DNA of 64,000 bases from Rhodococcus sp. KBS0724 (GCF_005938745.2 NZ_VCBX02000001.1:4106501-4170500), one strand, 5' to 3'. Counted from the first letter of the stretch, positions 41,979-55,099 are shown. A program made the numbers and translations. Notes: a model not told the origin generated them from the sequence alone.

Positions 41979-42399
41979 GTCAGGTCGTTACCCGAATGGA
42001 CCAGCACGTAGCCATCACCCAATGGGTATACATAGTCGAGAGGCAGCTGCTCTCGGCCGATGCGAGTAGTGACGACGGCTCCAGCCGGAAGTTTCTGCGG
42101 GTATCCGCGAGCGTAAAAACCCGAAACACCCTTGCGGGTGGTCAATTCCGCGGCGTCCACCCCCTGCCACACCGGGTGCGGTTCACTCAGGCGATGCGAC
42201 CACCGGAAGACGCAATGGCCGTCAAGCGCTCTCGTCGCCGTTCGAGGAAGATCTGATCGCAATCCGAGCTGACGACAAGTGCATCGATCGTGGACAGATC
42301 GAGATCGTCGAAGGTGTAGAGGTCGACGTATCGAACTCGCGAATCGCCGGGATAGGTGGATCCCGCGCGCATCACGAGATTCACGATGGACGAGGTCAC
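41951..42399 (-). pseudogene. Decayed paralogue of the 209-aa operon protein
   Basis: GTG 42399 opens a frame with 'RYVDLYTFDDLDLSTIDALV' and 'SSDCDQIFLERRRERLTAIA' matching copy 1 ('RNVDLYELDALDL', 'NGNCDQIYLERRKD'). It stops at 42187 right after GGRIA. The next frame then continues 'EPHPVWQGVDAAELTTRKGV', 'SGFYARGYPQKLPAGAVVTT', 'LPLDYVYPLGDGYVLVHSG', matching the C-terminal half of copy 1. About 27 residues (GHPLTDFLPG...) are missing, so a deletion also broke the frame. It overlaps (GTGA) the gene at 42396. Confidence 0.85.
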
Positions 42400-42917
42400 T
42401 GCGAAACCGTGCTCGGGACCACGTCGTAGATCTGGTCAGCCGGACTTGCCATGACACGATCGGTCATCTCGAGCTTCAGCACGACCAACCGTGCGTCCTC
42501 CTCGGTTGTTCTGTCGGCCTTTCCGACAAGCTCGATGAATTCGTCGACCACAATTCCTTCACGAATGATCAGCGTCACGCTCTGGTCGCGGTAGTCGATC
42601 TGGAAAACGTACTGCGCCAACGTGTTACCACGCTCCGGACGAGCAAGCGCCTTGTCGACGGTGTATCGCCCCTCCGTGACCGCGCGGGTGACCAGTTCGA
42701 AGGTGTCGCGCACGCCGGGTCCGCCGTGTGACGTTGTGATGACCAGTTCGCGGCGCTCGACCGGTCCGTCCACGGCCAACTCCCCGAGCGCGCGCTCGAT
42801 CACCTTGTAGGCGTGTGCAACGCCTCCCGGAGCGAGGGGACCGTGGTATCGCAATGCGTCGTCGAAGGTGAAGTCGAGGATTGTTCCCTGATCGATCACG
42901 GAGAGAGTGTTGGTCAT
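42396..42917 (-). CDS. FmdE-like protein (degenerate) linked to the uptake locus
   Basis: 173 aa, ATG 42917 with AAGGAC upstream. 'FTFDDALRYHGPLAPGGVAH' and 'AYKVIERALGEL' recall the FmdE family signature (FHGHLCPGLxxGYR), but the cysteine is replaced by Ala. Later 'HGGPGVRDTFELVTRAVTEG' and 'NTLAQYVFQIDYRDQSVTLI' fit the second half of the domain. FmdE-like proteins often accompany FecBCD-type metal importers in other bacteria (family knowledge from memory). Possible metal or tetrapyrrole ligand handling. Confidence 0.5.
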   Translation of the reverse strand: MTNTLSVIDQGTILDFTFDDALRYHGPLAPGGVAHAYKVIERALGELAVDGPVERRELVITTSHGGPGVRDTFELVTRAVTEGRYTVDKALARPERGNTLAQYVFQIDYRDQSVTLIIREGIVVDEFIELVGKADRTTEEDARLVVLKLEMTDRVMASPADQIYDVVPSTVSQ

Positions 42918-43075
42918 GATGTTGTCCTTACAGATTTTTGGCTGAAGTTCGAAATCCACGGCATGAAGCCGGCGAGGAATTATTCGGTTGTGGGCATGAA
43001 ATATGCACCGTAATGCGACATCGGGTCCAATGTGGCAACTACCAACGTACCTCCGGACGTACCCCCACAGACAAA

Positions 43076-43107
43076 AGGGCTCTCCGGCACGAATGCCGGA
43101 GAGCCCT
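43076..43107 (-). terminator. Terminator after the alcohol dehydrogenase gene
   Basis: AGGGCTCTCCGGCA, CGAA loop, exact complement; on the minus strand it is followed by TTTTGTC. Confidence 0.85.
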
Positions 43108-43125
43108 GGTCAAGCACGAGCAAGG

Positions 43126-44253
43126 TCAGTAATCGGCCTCGGTGTACAGGATCATGCCGCGCAGATTCTTTCCGGCGAGCATGTCTGCGTAGCCCTCGTT
43201 GATCTCCTCGAGCTTGTAGGTGTTGGTCACCAACTCGTCGAGTTTGAGTGCGCCACTGCGGTAGTGATCGAGCAGCTTGGGAATCTGGGAACGCGGGCCG
43301 ACACCGCCGAAGATGGCTCCCTGCAAGCGCTTCTGGAGCAATGTCAGCTCGAACAGGCTGAGTGTCACCTGCGAATCGGCATAATGGCCCATGCCGACCA
43401 CCACAACCTGACCGCCCTTACCTGTGGCACTGAGGGCAGGTTGAATCATGTCGCCGTGGATCTCACCGACTGTGATCACGGTGACGTCGGCCATCTTGCC
43501 CCACGTGAGTTCGCCGATCGCCGGGATAGCTTCTTCGAGGGAAGCGTAGGTATGTGTTGCGCCGAATTCCATGGCCTTCTGCCGCTTGAATTCAACCGGG
43601 TCGATCGCGATGACAAAGCGAGCACCGGCAGACGCAGCACCCTGCACGGAGTTGATGCCGACGCCGCCAACTCCGATCACCACTACCGTGTCACCGACCT
43701 TGGCGCCACCGATCGCCGTCGCCGATCCCCATCCCGTTGCGACGCCACACCCGAGCAGTGCCGCCTTGTCGAGTGGGATGTCCTTCTCGATCTTGATCAC
43801 CGAGGACTCGTTGACCGTCACGTACGGAGAGAACGTGCCGAGCAGGCACATCTGAATGACGGGCTCACCATCGAGGGTGACTCGATACGAATTGTCCGAG
43901 ATGGACTGCCCCGTAAGAAGTCCGGCACCCTGGTCGCAGATATTCTGCAATCCCTTCGCGCACGACGGACAGCGTCCACACGCCGGAATGAACGCAAGGA
44001 CAACATGATCGCCTTCGACGACGCTCGTCACACCGGGCCCCACCTTCGTCACCACTCCGGCGCCTTCGTGCCCACCCACGGCGGGATAGAAGGGAAGCGG
44101 ACTTGCACCCGTCCGCAGGTGCTCGTCCGAATGGCACAGCCCCGATGCGGCAAGCCGAACCTGCACTTCTCCGGAAATCGGATCACCCAAATCAACCTGT
44201 TCGATTTCCCACGGCTGACCTGGCGCCTTGACTACTGCTGCCTTGACCTTCAC
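43126..44253 (-). CDS. NDMA-dependent/zinc alcohol dehydrogenase
   Basis: 375 aa from GTG 44253 (GAGGAG upstream). MDR superfamily: catalytic zinc in 'GLCHSDEHLRTG', 'GHEGAGVV', structural zinc 'CGRCPSCAKGLQNIC', and Rossmann 'VVVIGVGGVGINSVQGAASA'. The 'AFIPACGRCPSCAKGLQ' stretch with 'GTFSPYVTVNES' is characteristic of the actinobacterial NDMA-dependent alcohol dehydrogenase family, in which NAD is tightly held and a mycofactocin-type carrier accepts electrons (family knowledge). No mycofactocin genes are in this window. Confidence 0.85.
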   Translation of the reverse strand: MKVKAAVVKAPGQPWEIEQVDLGDPISGEVQVRLAASGLCHSDEHLRTGASPLPFYPAVGGHEGAGVVTKVGPGVTSVVEGDHVVLAFIPACGRCPSCAKGLQNICDQGAGLLTGQSISDNSYRVTLDGEPVIQMCLLGTFSPYVTVNESSVIKIEKDIPLDKAALLGCGVATGWGSATAIGGAKVGDTVVVIGVGGVGINSVQGAASAGARFVIAIDPVEFKRQKAMEFGATHTYASLEEAIPAIGELTWGKMADVTVITVGEIHGDMIQPALSATGKGGQVVVVGMGHYADSQVTLSLFELTLLQKRLQGAIFGGVGPRSQIPKLLDHYRSGALKLDELVTNTYKLEEINEGYADMLAGKNLRGMILYTEADY

Positions 44254-44407
44254 CAGCACTCCTCGAAATTCTTCGTGATGCACGGACGACGACGGATCGA
44301 ACCGAGGCACTGTGTCCCCGATCACACTCCACTGACGAGTGTGCCCGATGATGACAAAAAATGTTGCCGCTCAGACAATCACTTTCCGACGCGACAATGC
44401 CGCCACA

Positions 44408-44447
44408 CGACAATGCCGCCACCGAGAAAATTCGGTGACGGCATTGT
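44408..44447. terminator. Hairpin with partial direct repeat after gatA
   Basis: 17-bp arms with one mismatch (GACAATGCCGCCACCGA at 44408-44424; 44431-44447) and a GAAAAT loop. A second copy of CGACAATGCCGCCAC precedes it (44390-44404), so two alternative pairings are possible. It separates gatA from the ADH gene, both minus strand. Confidence 0.55.
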
Positions 44448-44467
44448 CGGGAGAAAGTGCTCTGCGG

Positions 44468-45949
44468 TCAGACAGCGGTACCGATCGGGCCACGCGCCGC
44501 TTCGTACGCCGCACCGACGCGGTACAGACGCTCGTCCGCCATGGCCGGAGCCATGATCTGCAGACCGACGGGCAGATTGTCGTCCGCCGAGAGACCCGAC
44601 GGCACCGACATGGCGCAATGGCCGGCCAGGTTGGTGGGCAGGGTGCAGAGGTCGGAGAGGTACATCGCGAGCGGATCGCCCACCTTCTCCCCCAACTTCC
44701 ACGGCGTGAACGGACTGGTCGGCGAGACCAGAACGTCGACCTGCTCGTACGCCTTGTCGAAATCGCGAGCGATCAGAGTGCGAACCTTCAGCGCCGAGCC
44801 GTAGTAGGCCTCGTAGTAACCCGAGGACAAGGCGTAGGTACCGATCATGATGCGGCGCTTGACCTCCGGACCGAAGCCGGCAGCGCGGGTGGCTGCCATG
44901 ACCTGGTCGGCGCTCATGTTGCCGTCGTCGACACGCATGCCGTAACGCATCGCGTCGAAGCGGGCCAGGTTGGACGAGACCTCACTGGGCAGCACGAGGT
45001 AGTACGACGCGAGCGCGTACTCGAAGCTCGGGCACGACACCTCGACAACCTCGGCGCCGAGAGCCTCGAGCTGCTCGACTGCTGCGTCGAAGGACGCGAT
45101 GACGCCGGGCTGGTAACTGTCGGAGTGCAGTTCCTTGACGACGCCGACCTTGACGCCGCGCAGGTCGCCGTTGGCACCCTCGCGAGCGGCGGCAACCACC
45201 GGACGCACCGGGGCGTCGATGGACGTGGAGTCCCGCGGATCATGTCCGGCGATGACCTCGTGCAGCAGCGCGGTATCGAGCACGGTACGACCGCACGGGC
45301 CACCCTGATCGAGCGAAGACGCGCACGCGACAAGACCGAAACGCGAGACGGTTCCGTACGTCGGCTTGGTCCCGACGGTTGCCGTGACAGCAGCCGGCTG
45401 ACGAATGGATCCACCGGTGTCGGTGCCGATGGCCAACGGCGCCTGACGGGACGCGAGCGCCGCTGCGCTACCACCGCCAGAGCCGCCGGGGATACGCGTG
45501 GTGTCCCACGGGTTACGCGTCGGGCCGTACGCCGAGTTCTCGGTGGAGGATCCCATCGCGAATTCGTCGAGGTTGGTCTTGCCGAGGATCGGAATGCCTG
45601 CGGCGCGAAGCTTGCTCGTCAGGGTCGCGTCGTACGGCGCTACCCATCCTTCGAGCATCTTCGACGCACAGGTCGTCGGCATGTCGGTGGTGGTGAAGAT
45701 GTCCTTGAGCGCAATCGGGACACCGGCGAGCGCAGACGCGGGCTCGTTTCCGGCGGCCAGGGAGCTGTCGACGGCAGCGGCGGCTTCGAGGGCCTGCTCA
45801 CCGGCGACGTGCAGGAAGGCGTGGTACTCGGAGTCGACAGCAGCGATGCGATCGAGGTGCGCCTGAGTGACCTCTACCGAGGACACCTCACGCGAATGGA
45901 TCTTGTCTGCCAGAACCGATGCGTCCAGCGTGGTCAGGTCGGCGGTCAT
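44468..45949 (-). CDS. gatA: Asp-tRNA(Asn)/Glu-tRNA(Gln) amidotransferase subunit A
   Basis: 493 aa. Amidase-signature enzyme: '[18 protein letters not shown]' (Lys of the triad), '[13 protein letters not shown]', and '[19 protein letters not shown]' (cis-Ser and nucleophile Ser). It hydrolyses glutamine and passes ammonia to GatB to amidate mischarged tRNA. gatC precedes with a 4-nt overlap; gatB is not adjacent, as in M. tuberculosis. Confidence 0.95.
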   Translation of the reverse strand: MTADLTTLDASVLADKIHSREVSSVEVTQAHLDRIAAVDSEYHAFLHVAGEQALEAAAAVDSSLAAGNEPASALAGVPIALKDIFTTTDMPTTCASKMLEGWVAPYDATLTSKLRAAGIPILGKTNLDEFAMGSSTENSAYGPTRNPWDTTRIPGGSGGGSAAALASRQAPLAIGTDTGGSIRQPAAVTATVGTKPTYGTVSRFGLVACASSLDQGGPCGRTVLDTALLHEVIAGHDPRDSTSIDAPVRPVVAAAREGANGDLRGVKVGVVKELHSDSYQPGVIASFDAAVEQLEALGAEVVEVSCPSFEYALASYYLVLPSEVSSNLARFDAMRYGMRVDDGNMSADQVMAATRAAGFGPEVKRRIMIGTYALSSGYYEAYYGSALKVRTLIARDFDKAYEQVDVLVSPTSPFTPWKLGEKVGDPLAMYLSDLCTLPTNLAGHCAMSVPSGLSADDNLPVGLQIMAPAMADERLYRVGAAYEAARGPIGTAV

Positions 45950-46278
45950 TCGCCCTCTCCAAGGATCTGCGGAACGGCAAAGCGATCCTGTTCGACTGCG
46001 GGTGCACCGGACAACGCCTGATCCGGGGTCAATCCCGGCACGATGACGTCCGGTCGGGTGACGTTGGTGACGGCATTGGGGTTCGCCATGGGCGGAACGT
46101 CGTCGGCCGCAACCTCGGTGACCACCTTGACGTGGTTGAGAATCGAATCCAACTGACCGGCGAACTCGTCGAGTTCTGCGTCGGACAGTGCGAGTCTGGA
46201 CAGCCGCGCGAGGTGCGCGACCTCGTCACGGGAGATGGCAGGCACCGCGGGGCCCCTTTCGGAAGAGGACGTATTCAT
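45946..46278 (-). CDS. gatC: Amidotransferase subunit C
   Basis: 110 aa from ATG 46278 (GAAAGGGG upstream). '[20 protein letters not shown]' and '[14 protein letters not shown]' are the typical GatC helices that wrap GatA and GatB. Overlaps gatA. It is divergent from the ACT-domain gene, as in the Rv3011c-Rv3013 segment. Confidence 0.95.
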   Translation of the reverse strand: MNTSSSERGPAVPAISRDEVAHLARLSRLALSDAELDEFAGQLDSILNHVKVVTEVAADDVPPMANPNAVTNVTRPDVIVPGLTPDQALSGAPAVEQDRFAVPQILGEGE

Positions 46279-46499
46279 TGCCGGTCCAGCCTAGTTGCTC
46301 GGCTCCCGAGACCTGTAGTCGCGCCTCGCGTGTCCACCGCCACGTCCGGTTCGACCGAAGTGTTTCGGTCATGTCACAACCTCGTATTGCGGGCGTGACA
46401 GGGCCGCGGCGCCGACCATCGACAAGGCGACAAGTGCAAAGATGACTTACAGCGCGAGTCATCACGGCCCGGGCGAAAACCGAAAGTGAAAGGACGAAC

Positions 46500-47150
46500 G
46501 TGTCATACCTGCTCCGCGTCAGTCTGCCCGATCGACCCGGTAGCCTCGGCGCACTCGCCGTCGCACTGGGTTCCGTCGGAGCCGACATTCTCTCCCTCGA
46601 CGTCGTGGAGCGAGGCGACGGTTTTGCCATCGACGATCTTGTCGTCGACGTCGAACCGGGAGCGCTACCGGACACGCTCATCACGGCAGCTGAGCATCTC
46701 CCCGGTGTATCGGTGGATTCCATTCGTCCGTACGCGGGAATCCTCGACACCCATCGTGAACTCGAACTCATCGACTCCGTCGCCACCGCGAAGGACGATC
46801 GCCTGCAGGTACTCGTCGACGGCGCCCCGCGAGTGCTGCGCGTGGGCTGGTCCGTGATCATCGACATCGGCCCGCAAGGTGCATATCGGGTGGTCGGCAG
46901 CTCGGGCGCGCCCGAAACTCACGCCACCGAGGTCCCATGGATGCCCCTCGAGAAGCCGGCCGTCCTCGACGGTGAGGCCGACTGGGTGCCCGAGGTGTGG
47001 CGCGACATGGACACCAGCCTCGCCGCTGCGCCGCTGGGCTCCGGTGGTCGTGTCCTGATGCTCGGACGCCCCGGCGGGCCGGAATTCCGGCCGTCGGAAA
47101 TTGCCCGTCTGGGCTATCTCGCCGGGATCATCGCGACAGTCCTGGGCTGA
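46500..47150 (+). CDS. ACT-domain protein (Rv3013-like)
   Basis: 216 aa from GTG 46500 (GAAAGGA upstream). ACT domain at the N-terminus: 'YLLRVSLPDRPGSLGALAVA', 'LGSVGADILSLDVVER', with the conserved Gly at the ligand loop. Residues 100-216 are a second alpha/beta region ('LQVLVDGAPRVLRVGWSVI', 'SEIARLGYLAGIIATVL'). Probably an amino-acid-sensing regulator; the target is unknown. Position divergent from gatC is conserved in Corynebacteriales. Confidence 0.85.
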   Translation: MSYLLRVSLPDRPGSLGALAVALGSVGADILSLDVVERGDGFAIDDLVVDVEPGALPDTLITAAEHLPGVSVDSIRPYAGILDTHRELELIDSVATAKDDRLQVLVDGAPRVLRVGWSVIIDIGPQGAYRVVGSSGAPETHATEVPWMPLEKPAVLDGEADWVPEVWRDMDTSLAAAPLGSGGRVLMLGRPGGPEFRPSEIARLGYLAGIIATVLG

Positions 47151-47183
47151 CTGCTCAGGGCTTACCTACTCGGGGCTTACTAC

Positions 47184-47672
47184 TCAAGCCAGGTCCCGCA
47201 CCATCACGGTCAACTCCATACCCCGGATCGGCTCCCACGCCCGGTCCGGGTCCGGAACAAATCCGTTGCGATCGTAGATACGACGCGCATCGACCATCTC
47301 GGGTTGAGTCGACATGACTACCGAGTGATCACCCCGGTCGTAGGCCTCGGCTATTACTGCGCGCACCAAAGCCGTACCCGCTCCCGACCCGCGAGCATCG
47401 GGTGAAACTGCAAGCATGCGGAATTCGAGTTCGCCGGTCTTCGCGACGTCCGCGAGCTGGGTTCCGGGTTCCGCCACGGTGAGCGATCCCACAACGCGGT
47501 CCCCGAGAACTGCAACCAGCACTCGGCCGTCCTGCACCCGAGTTGCCGTGTCGCGCAGACGCTCCGCATACGGGGTTCCCTCGGCAACAAACCCGCCACC
47601 CACGTACGCCTGCACCGTCAGCTCCCCCACGGTGTCGAACTCGTTGGGGAGGATTTCGCGAATCTCGATCAT
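47184..47672 (-). CDS. GNAT-family N-acetyltransferase
   Basis: 162 aa from ATG 47672. 'IEIREILPNEFDTVGELTVQ' is the first strand-helix; 'FRMLAVSPDARGSGAGTALV' is motif A (Q/RxxGxG/A acetyl-CoA pyrophosphate loop); 'ARRIYDRNGFVPDPDRAW' is the C-terminal motif. Substrate unknown. Convergent with the ACT gene and upstream of nothing in its operon. Confidence 0.85.
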   Translation of the reverse strand: MIEIREILPNEFDTVGELTVQAYVGGGFVAEGTPYAERLRDTATRVQDGRVLVAVLGDRVVGSLTVAEPGTQLADVAKTGELEFRMLAVSPDARGSGAGTALVRAVIAEAYDRGDHSVVMSTQPEMVDARRIYDRNGFVPDPDRAWEPIRGMELTVMVRDLA

Positions 47673-47725
47673 GGCGCCACTATTGCACCCTGCCTACCGA
47701 ACTCGGAAATCGCAGAGCGCGGTGG

Positions 47726-50903
<3,178 letters not shown>

Positions 50904-50907
<4 letters not shown>

Positions 50908-52001
50908 AGTGTGTTCGGCTCGGATTCGGTTCCGGCGATGGTGCCACTGCCGAGCACCTGATCGCCCAGTTCGCTGTCGGGACGGTACAGAACCACTGCC
51001 TGCCCCTTCGCGACACCGGTCAGCGGTTCACGCAGGGAAATCGTGATGCCACCGTTTACAGCTTCGGCGACTGCCTGAGCCAGCCCGCCGTGCGCCCGTA
51101 CCTGCACCATGCACTCGACCGGGCCGTCGGGAGCCTCACCGGACGTCCAGATCGCACGCTGCGCCGTGATCGCCCACACGTCGAGATTCTTGGCCGAACC
51201 GACTCGGACAGTGCCGGTTTCGGGTTCGATCGACGTCACGTACCGCGGACGTCCGTCCACCGCGGGACCTTCGACGCCCAGTCCCTTACGCTGACCGATC
51301 GTGAAGCCGTGAACACCGTCGTGCGCTGCCAGGACTTCACCCGAATCGGCGTCGACGACGCTTCCCGGGCGAACACCGATCCGGGCGCCGAGGAAAGCCC
51401 GGGTGTCGCCGGTCGGGATGAAGCAGATGTCGTGGCTGTCCGGCTTGTTCGCGACGGCCAGTCCGCGCTCGGCCGCCTCTTCGCGGATCTGCTCCTTCGG
51501 TGTGTCACCGATCGGGAACATCGCGCGCGAGAGCTGCGCTGCGGTCAGGACACCCAGAACGTACGACTGATCCTTGTCGGGATCGACGGCGCGGCGCAGG
51601 ACGCCGTCTTCGAGGCGCGCGTAATGGCCGGTGGCGACCGCGTCGAATCCGAGTGCAACCGCGCGATCGGCGAGAGCGGTGAACTTGATCTTCTCGTTGC
51701 AGCGCAGGCACGGGTTGGGCGTCTCACCCGCTGCGTACGACGCCACAAAATCGTCGATCACGTCTTCTTTGAAGCGATCCGCAAAGTCCCAGACGTAGAA
51801 GGGAATTCCCAGAACGTCGGCGGCGCGCCTGGCATCGCCCGCGTCTTCCTTGGAACAGCATCCACGCGAACCCGTGCGCAAAGCGCCAGGTGCCGTCGAC
51901 AACGCCAGATGAACTCCCACGACGTCATGTCCGGCGGCAACTGCGCGGGCGGCGGCAACGGCGGAGTCGACGCCTCCGCTCATGGCTGCGAGTACTCGCA
52001 T
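50904..52001 (-). CDS. mnmA: tRNA 2-thiouridylase MnmA
   Basis: 365 aa, ATG 52001 in a TGATG overlap with the desulfurase gene. PP-loop '[20 protein letters not shown]', catalytic Cys in '[12 protein letters not shown]' and second Cys in '[12 protein letters not shown]'; C-terminal beta barrel '[18 protein letters not shown]'. It thiolates U34 of Lys, Glu and Gln tRNAs with sulfur delivered by the neighbouring cysteine desulfurase. Confidence 0.95.
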
Positions 52002-53230
52002 CAGCGATCCCCTCCACGCGAACCGGCACCGGCAAGACCGGCGGCCCGAGCGCGCTCTACTACTTGTGGCAGCGCTGCGATGAGCGCATCCACATCGGTG
52101 ACACTCGACGTATGTCCGAGTGAGAATCTCAAGGAGCCCCGCGCAGTCGACGGTTCGACGCCCATCGCGATCAGCACGTGGCTGGCCCGGGCAACACCTG
52201 CGGTGCATGCCGAACCGGTGGAGCATTCGATTCCGGCAGCGTCGAGGAGCATCAGTAGTGAGTCCCCTTCGCAACCGGGAAACGTGAAGTGCACGTTGCC
52301 GGGCAGGCGATCCGAACCGGTCGGGCCGTTGAGCACCGACTCGGGGAGAATCCGGAAAACACCCTCGATCAAACGATCGCGCAGCTCGGCCAATTCCCGT
52401 GCGCTGGAATCGATGTGCGCGGTGTTCTCCCGCAGGGCCGCAGCCATGCCCACCACACCTGCGGTATCCGGGGTTCCCGAACGAAGATCACGCTCGTGTC
52501 CCCCACCGTGCAGAAGCGGCACACACGGAACCTGACGTCCCAGCAGCAGCGCACCGACGCCGTGCGGCCCACCGAACTTGTGCGCCGCAATACTCAGCGC
52601 CGATAGCTTGCTCGCGGCAAAATCGACCGGCAACTGGGCGACGGCCTGAACCGCGTCACTGTGCATCGGGATCTCGAATTCCGCTGATATCTGGGCTAAT
52701 TCGAGGATCGGCATGATGGTGCCGACCTCATTGTTGGCCCACATGATCGTGACCAGTGCAACCTCGTCGGCGTGCACCGACAGCTCGTCTCGCAGAGTCT
52801 GCGGGTCGACTACACCGTTGGCGTCCACCGGCAACCAGGTGACCCGGGCACCCTCGTGCTTTTCGAGCCACTCCACGGTGTCGAGAACGGCGTGGTGTTC
52901 TACCGAGCTCGCCAGGATTCGGGTGCGCTTCGGGTCTGCGTCGCGGCGCGCCCAGAAGATGCCCTTGACCGCGAGGTTGTCACTCTCGGTGCCGCCGGAC
53001 GTGAAGATGACCTCCGACGGGCGAGCACCCAGGCTCGCCGCGATCGACTCGCGCGATTCCTCGACGCGGCGCCGCGCCGCGCGGCCGGAACCGTGCAGCG
53101 AGGACGCATTGCCCACAGTGGCGAAGGTATCGGTCATCGCCTCGATAGCAGCTGCCGTCATCGGTGTGGTGGCGGCATGATCGAGGTACACCGGAAATGC
53201 GGTGTCAACACGGTGTGCAGGCAGAGTCAT
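52001..53230 (-). CDS. iscS: Cysteine desulfurase (IscS/NifS-like)
   Basis: 409 aa from ATG 53230. PLP enzyme: '[20 protein letters not shown]', '[17 protein letters not shown]', '[14 protein letters not shown]', PLP lysine '[14 protein letters not shown]' (Lys218), persulfide Cys342 in '[19 protein letters not shown]'. It makes persulfide for MnmA and Fe-S assembly. First of the iscS-mnmA-metE-like coupled operon, as Rv3025c-Rv3024c. Confidence 0.9.
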   Translation of the reverse strand: MTLPAHRVDTAFPVYLDHAATTPMTAAAIEAMTDTFATVGNASSLHGSGRAARRRVEESRESIAASLGARPSEVIFTSGGTESDNLAVKGIFWARRDADPKRTRILASSVEHHAVLDTVEWLEKHEGARVTWLPVDANGVVDPQTLRDELSVHADEVALVTIMWANNEVGTIMPILELAQISAEFEIPMHSDAVQAVAQLPVDFAASKLSALSIAAHKFGGPHGVGALLLGRQVPCVPLLHGGGHERDLRSGTPDTAGVVGMAAALRENTAHIDSSARELAELRDRLIEGVFRILPESVLNGPTGSDRLPGNVHFTFPGCEGDSLLMLLDAAGIECSTGSACTAGVARASHVLIAMGVEPSTARGSLRFSLGHTSSVTDVDALIAALPQVVERARAAGLAGAGSRGGDR

Positions 53231-53274
53231 GGCCTGACCAGGATAGCCCAGCACGGCGGCTCTCTTCGCGCCGC

Positions 53275-54150
53275 TTACCCGACCAGGCGAACATCTTCCG
53301 GCCGTACTGTGACCCGCATCTCCAGATCCGGCACCAGAGCAGTGGCACCTCGCACTGCCCTCTCGCATCGCTGCGCAAGATCGCGTCTGCACTCTCCGGC
53401 CTCTTCCAGCGGCGCCAACCGGACCTCCACCTCGACATCCTTCTGGCGCAAGATTCGCCCGATGGATTGACCGATCGTCTCGCTGCCGACAAAACACGGT
53501 CCGGTACACAGGGTGCCGTCGCCGTTTGCATACCGGATCGCCATGGGCTGGACCGGGCACTGCGAATCGACCGCGGCCTGGAACATGGCCGGGCGGAATC
53601 CGCCGTACGCGCGCCCGCACCACGTGGTTCCCTCCGGAAAAGCCATGACCCGCACGCCGCGTTCCAGACGCTCACGCACAGTGCCCACGACGTCGGGCAG
53701 CTCACGCAGTCGAGCGCGATCGATCGGTACCACCCGCATCCGACGCGCCAGCGATCCGAGGACCGCCCACTCCAGCAGATCGGCACGGGCGACGAAGTTC
53801 GCGGGCGCAACAGCACTGGCAACCAGCACGTCCGTCCAGGACACGTGGCCGGCCACCACCAAAACCCCATCCGGTTCCGGCCTGCCCAATCGCTGATCGT
53901 CGACGCTCAGTTTCATACCGAGGCAGCGGAGCAGCAGGCGTGAATACCCGCGCTGCAGCTGGGCCCGCCAGATTCGCGGCAGTAACCAGCCCGCCGACAA
54001 TATCGGCGCAGTCAGTAGGGCGCAGCCGACCAGCACCGCTCGAACCACCACCGTGATTTTCGACACACGTGCTGGATCGGGCGGTAGACACCCGTCGCCG
54101 CAGGGGCTCGACGGCACCCAGTACGGGGCCATCCCACGAGGCGGGGTCAT
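53275..54150 (-). CDS. 1-acyl-glycerol-3-phosphate acyltransferase family protein
   Basis: 291 aa, ATG 54150 in an ATGA overlap with the upstream gene; a tandem repeat places a second possible ATG six codons later. N-terminal membrane helix '[20 protein letters not shown]', then PlsC motifs: H(X4)D '[12 protein letters not shown]', '[20 protein letters not shown]' and '[15 protein letters not shown]'. Likely the OlsA-type partner of the adjacent GNAT-like acyltransferase (OlsB-type) for making an acylated amino lipid (inference). Syntenic with Rv3026c. Confidence 0.85.
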   Translation of the reverse strand: MTPPRGMAPYWVPSSPCGDGCLPPDPARVSKITVVVRAVLVGCALLTAPILSAGWLLPRIWRAQLQRGYSRLLLRCLGMKLSVDDQRLGRPEPDGVLVVAGHVSWTDVLVASAVAPANFVARADLLEWAVLGSLARRMRVVPIDRARLRELPDVVGTVRERLERGVRVMAFPEGTTWCGRAYGGFRPAMFQAAVDSQCPVQPMAIRYANGDGTLCTGPCFVGSETIGQSIGRILRQKDVEVEVRLAPLEEAGECRRDLAQRCERAVRGATALVPDLEMRVTVRPEDVRLVG

Positions 54151-54158
54151 CCCACGAG
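54124..54158. repeat. 18-nt tandem repeat over a stop/start junction
   Basis: CGGGGCCATCCCACGAG (54124-54140) and CGGGGTCATCCCACGAG (54142-54158) repeat with an 18-nt period and duplicate the ATG context in frame at the start of the acyltransferase gene. Confidence 0.8.
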
Positions 54159-54977
54159 CCCGTGCTGGGTCGACGCCGCCGATCGCAGCCGATCGAGGTA
54201 CCGCTTGTTTGCGGAGTGCAGACCCTGCAGCGCAACAAAGTCCGCGACGCCGAAGGCGGGATCGTAGGCTGGTTCACCACAGATCACGGCGCCCATGCGC
54301 AGGTACCCGCGCAGCAGGGGCGGCATGGTCACGCGCGTGGGCGGTGCGATCTGGTCCAACGTGCGCCCGCCAAGCACCACTGGATTGCGCGGAACGGCCC
54401 GACGCCCCAGCGCACTCCCGTGCTTGTTCAGCACAAAATCTCGGACGCCGCGCACCTCAGCCCCTGGTACGGCGCCGGGGTGCGGTGTGATCGGAACGGA
54501 AACGCACCCCATCACCCATTCGTGGCCCGTCAGTTCGAGGTACTGCAGAATCCCGGACCACATGAGCCCGAGAACCGAACCGTTGCGATGCGCCGGATCG
54601 ACACACGCGCGGCCCATCTCGACAATTCGGAGCGCTACCGGATCCAGAGCCGATATGTCGAATTCCGTTGCGGTGTAATACCCGCCCGCTTTTGCCGCGG
54701 CGTCCGGGGTGAGCATGCGATAGCACCCGACGTAGTCGCCGGTGATGTCGTCGCGGACCAGAATATGGTCACAGAATTCGTCGAACGCATCTGCGTCCAG
54801 CTCGAAAGGTGAAGCGGGAATCGAGAATCCGGGTTCGGAGACGAATACCCGGTATCGAAGGCGCTGCGCGGCCACTCGATGTTCACGGTCGGAGGAGACG
54901 ATCAGGGAATATCTCGGCGCGGCGACCTCACGGCCGAGATTGTCACTCGCGGGGCGAAGGACTGACGTAATTGTCAT
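54147..54977 (-). CDS. GNAT-like/OlsB-type N-acyltransferase
   Basis: 276 aa from ATG 54977. Acyltransferase family of the hemolysin-like (OlsB) type: 'YSLIVSSDREHRVAAQRLRY', 'RVFVSEPGF', 'DHILVRDDITGDYVGCYRML', 'EMGRACVDPAHRNGSVLGLM'. It uses acyl-ACP to acylate an amine, probably ornithine. The C-terminal region carries 'PPLLRGYLRMGAVICGEPAY', typical of the family. Syntenic with Rv3027c. Coupled to the PlsC-type gene. Confidence 0.8.
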   Translation of the reverse strand: MTITSVLRPASDNLGREVAAPRYSLIVSSDREHRVAAQRLRYRVFVSEPGFSIPASPFELDADAFDEFCDHILVRDDITGDYVGCYRMLTPDAAAKAGGYYTATEFDISALDPVALRIVEMGRACVDPAHRNGSVLGLMWSGILQYLELTGHEWVMGCVSVPITPHPGAVPGAEVRGVRDFVLNKHGSALGRRAVPRNPVVLGGRTLDQIAPPTRVTMPPLLRGYLRMGAVICGEPAYDPAFGVADFVALQGLHSANKRYLDRLRSAASTQHGLVG

Positions 54978-55055
54978 GCGCCAGGTTTATCCACCAGACG
55001 CAACGCTGCGGCATCAGCAAAGTGACGGGCCGATGCAGGCCGGGTGAATAACGCA

Positions 55056-55099
55056 CTGTGCGCCTTTATCAACCGCGGGGGGTTGATAAAGGCGCACAG
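55056..55099. terminator. Perfect 19-bp hairpin after etfA
   Basis: Arms 55056-55074 and 55081-55099, exactly complementary, with a G-rich 6-nt loop. It ends the etf operon on the minus strand, though the U-run is weak (TGCGTTATT). Confidence 0.75.
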
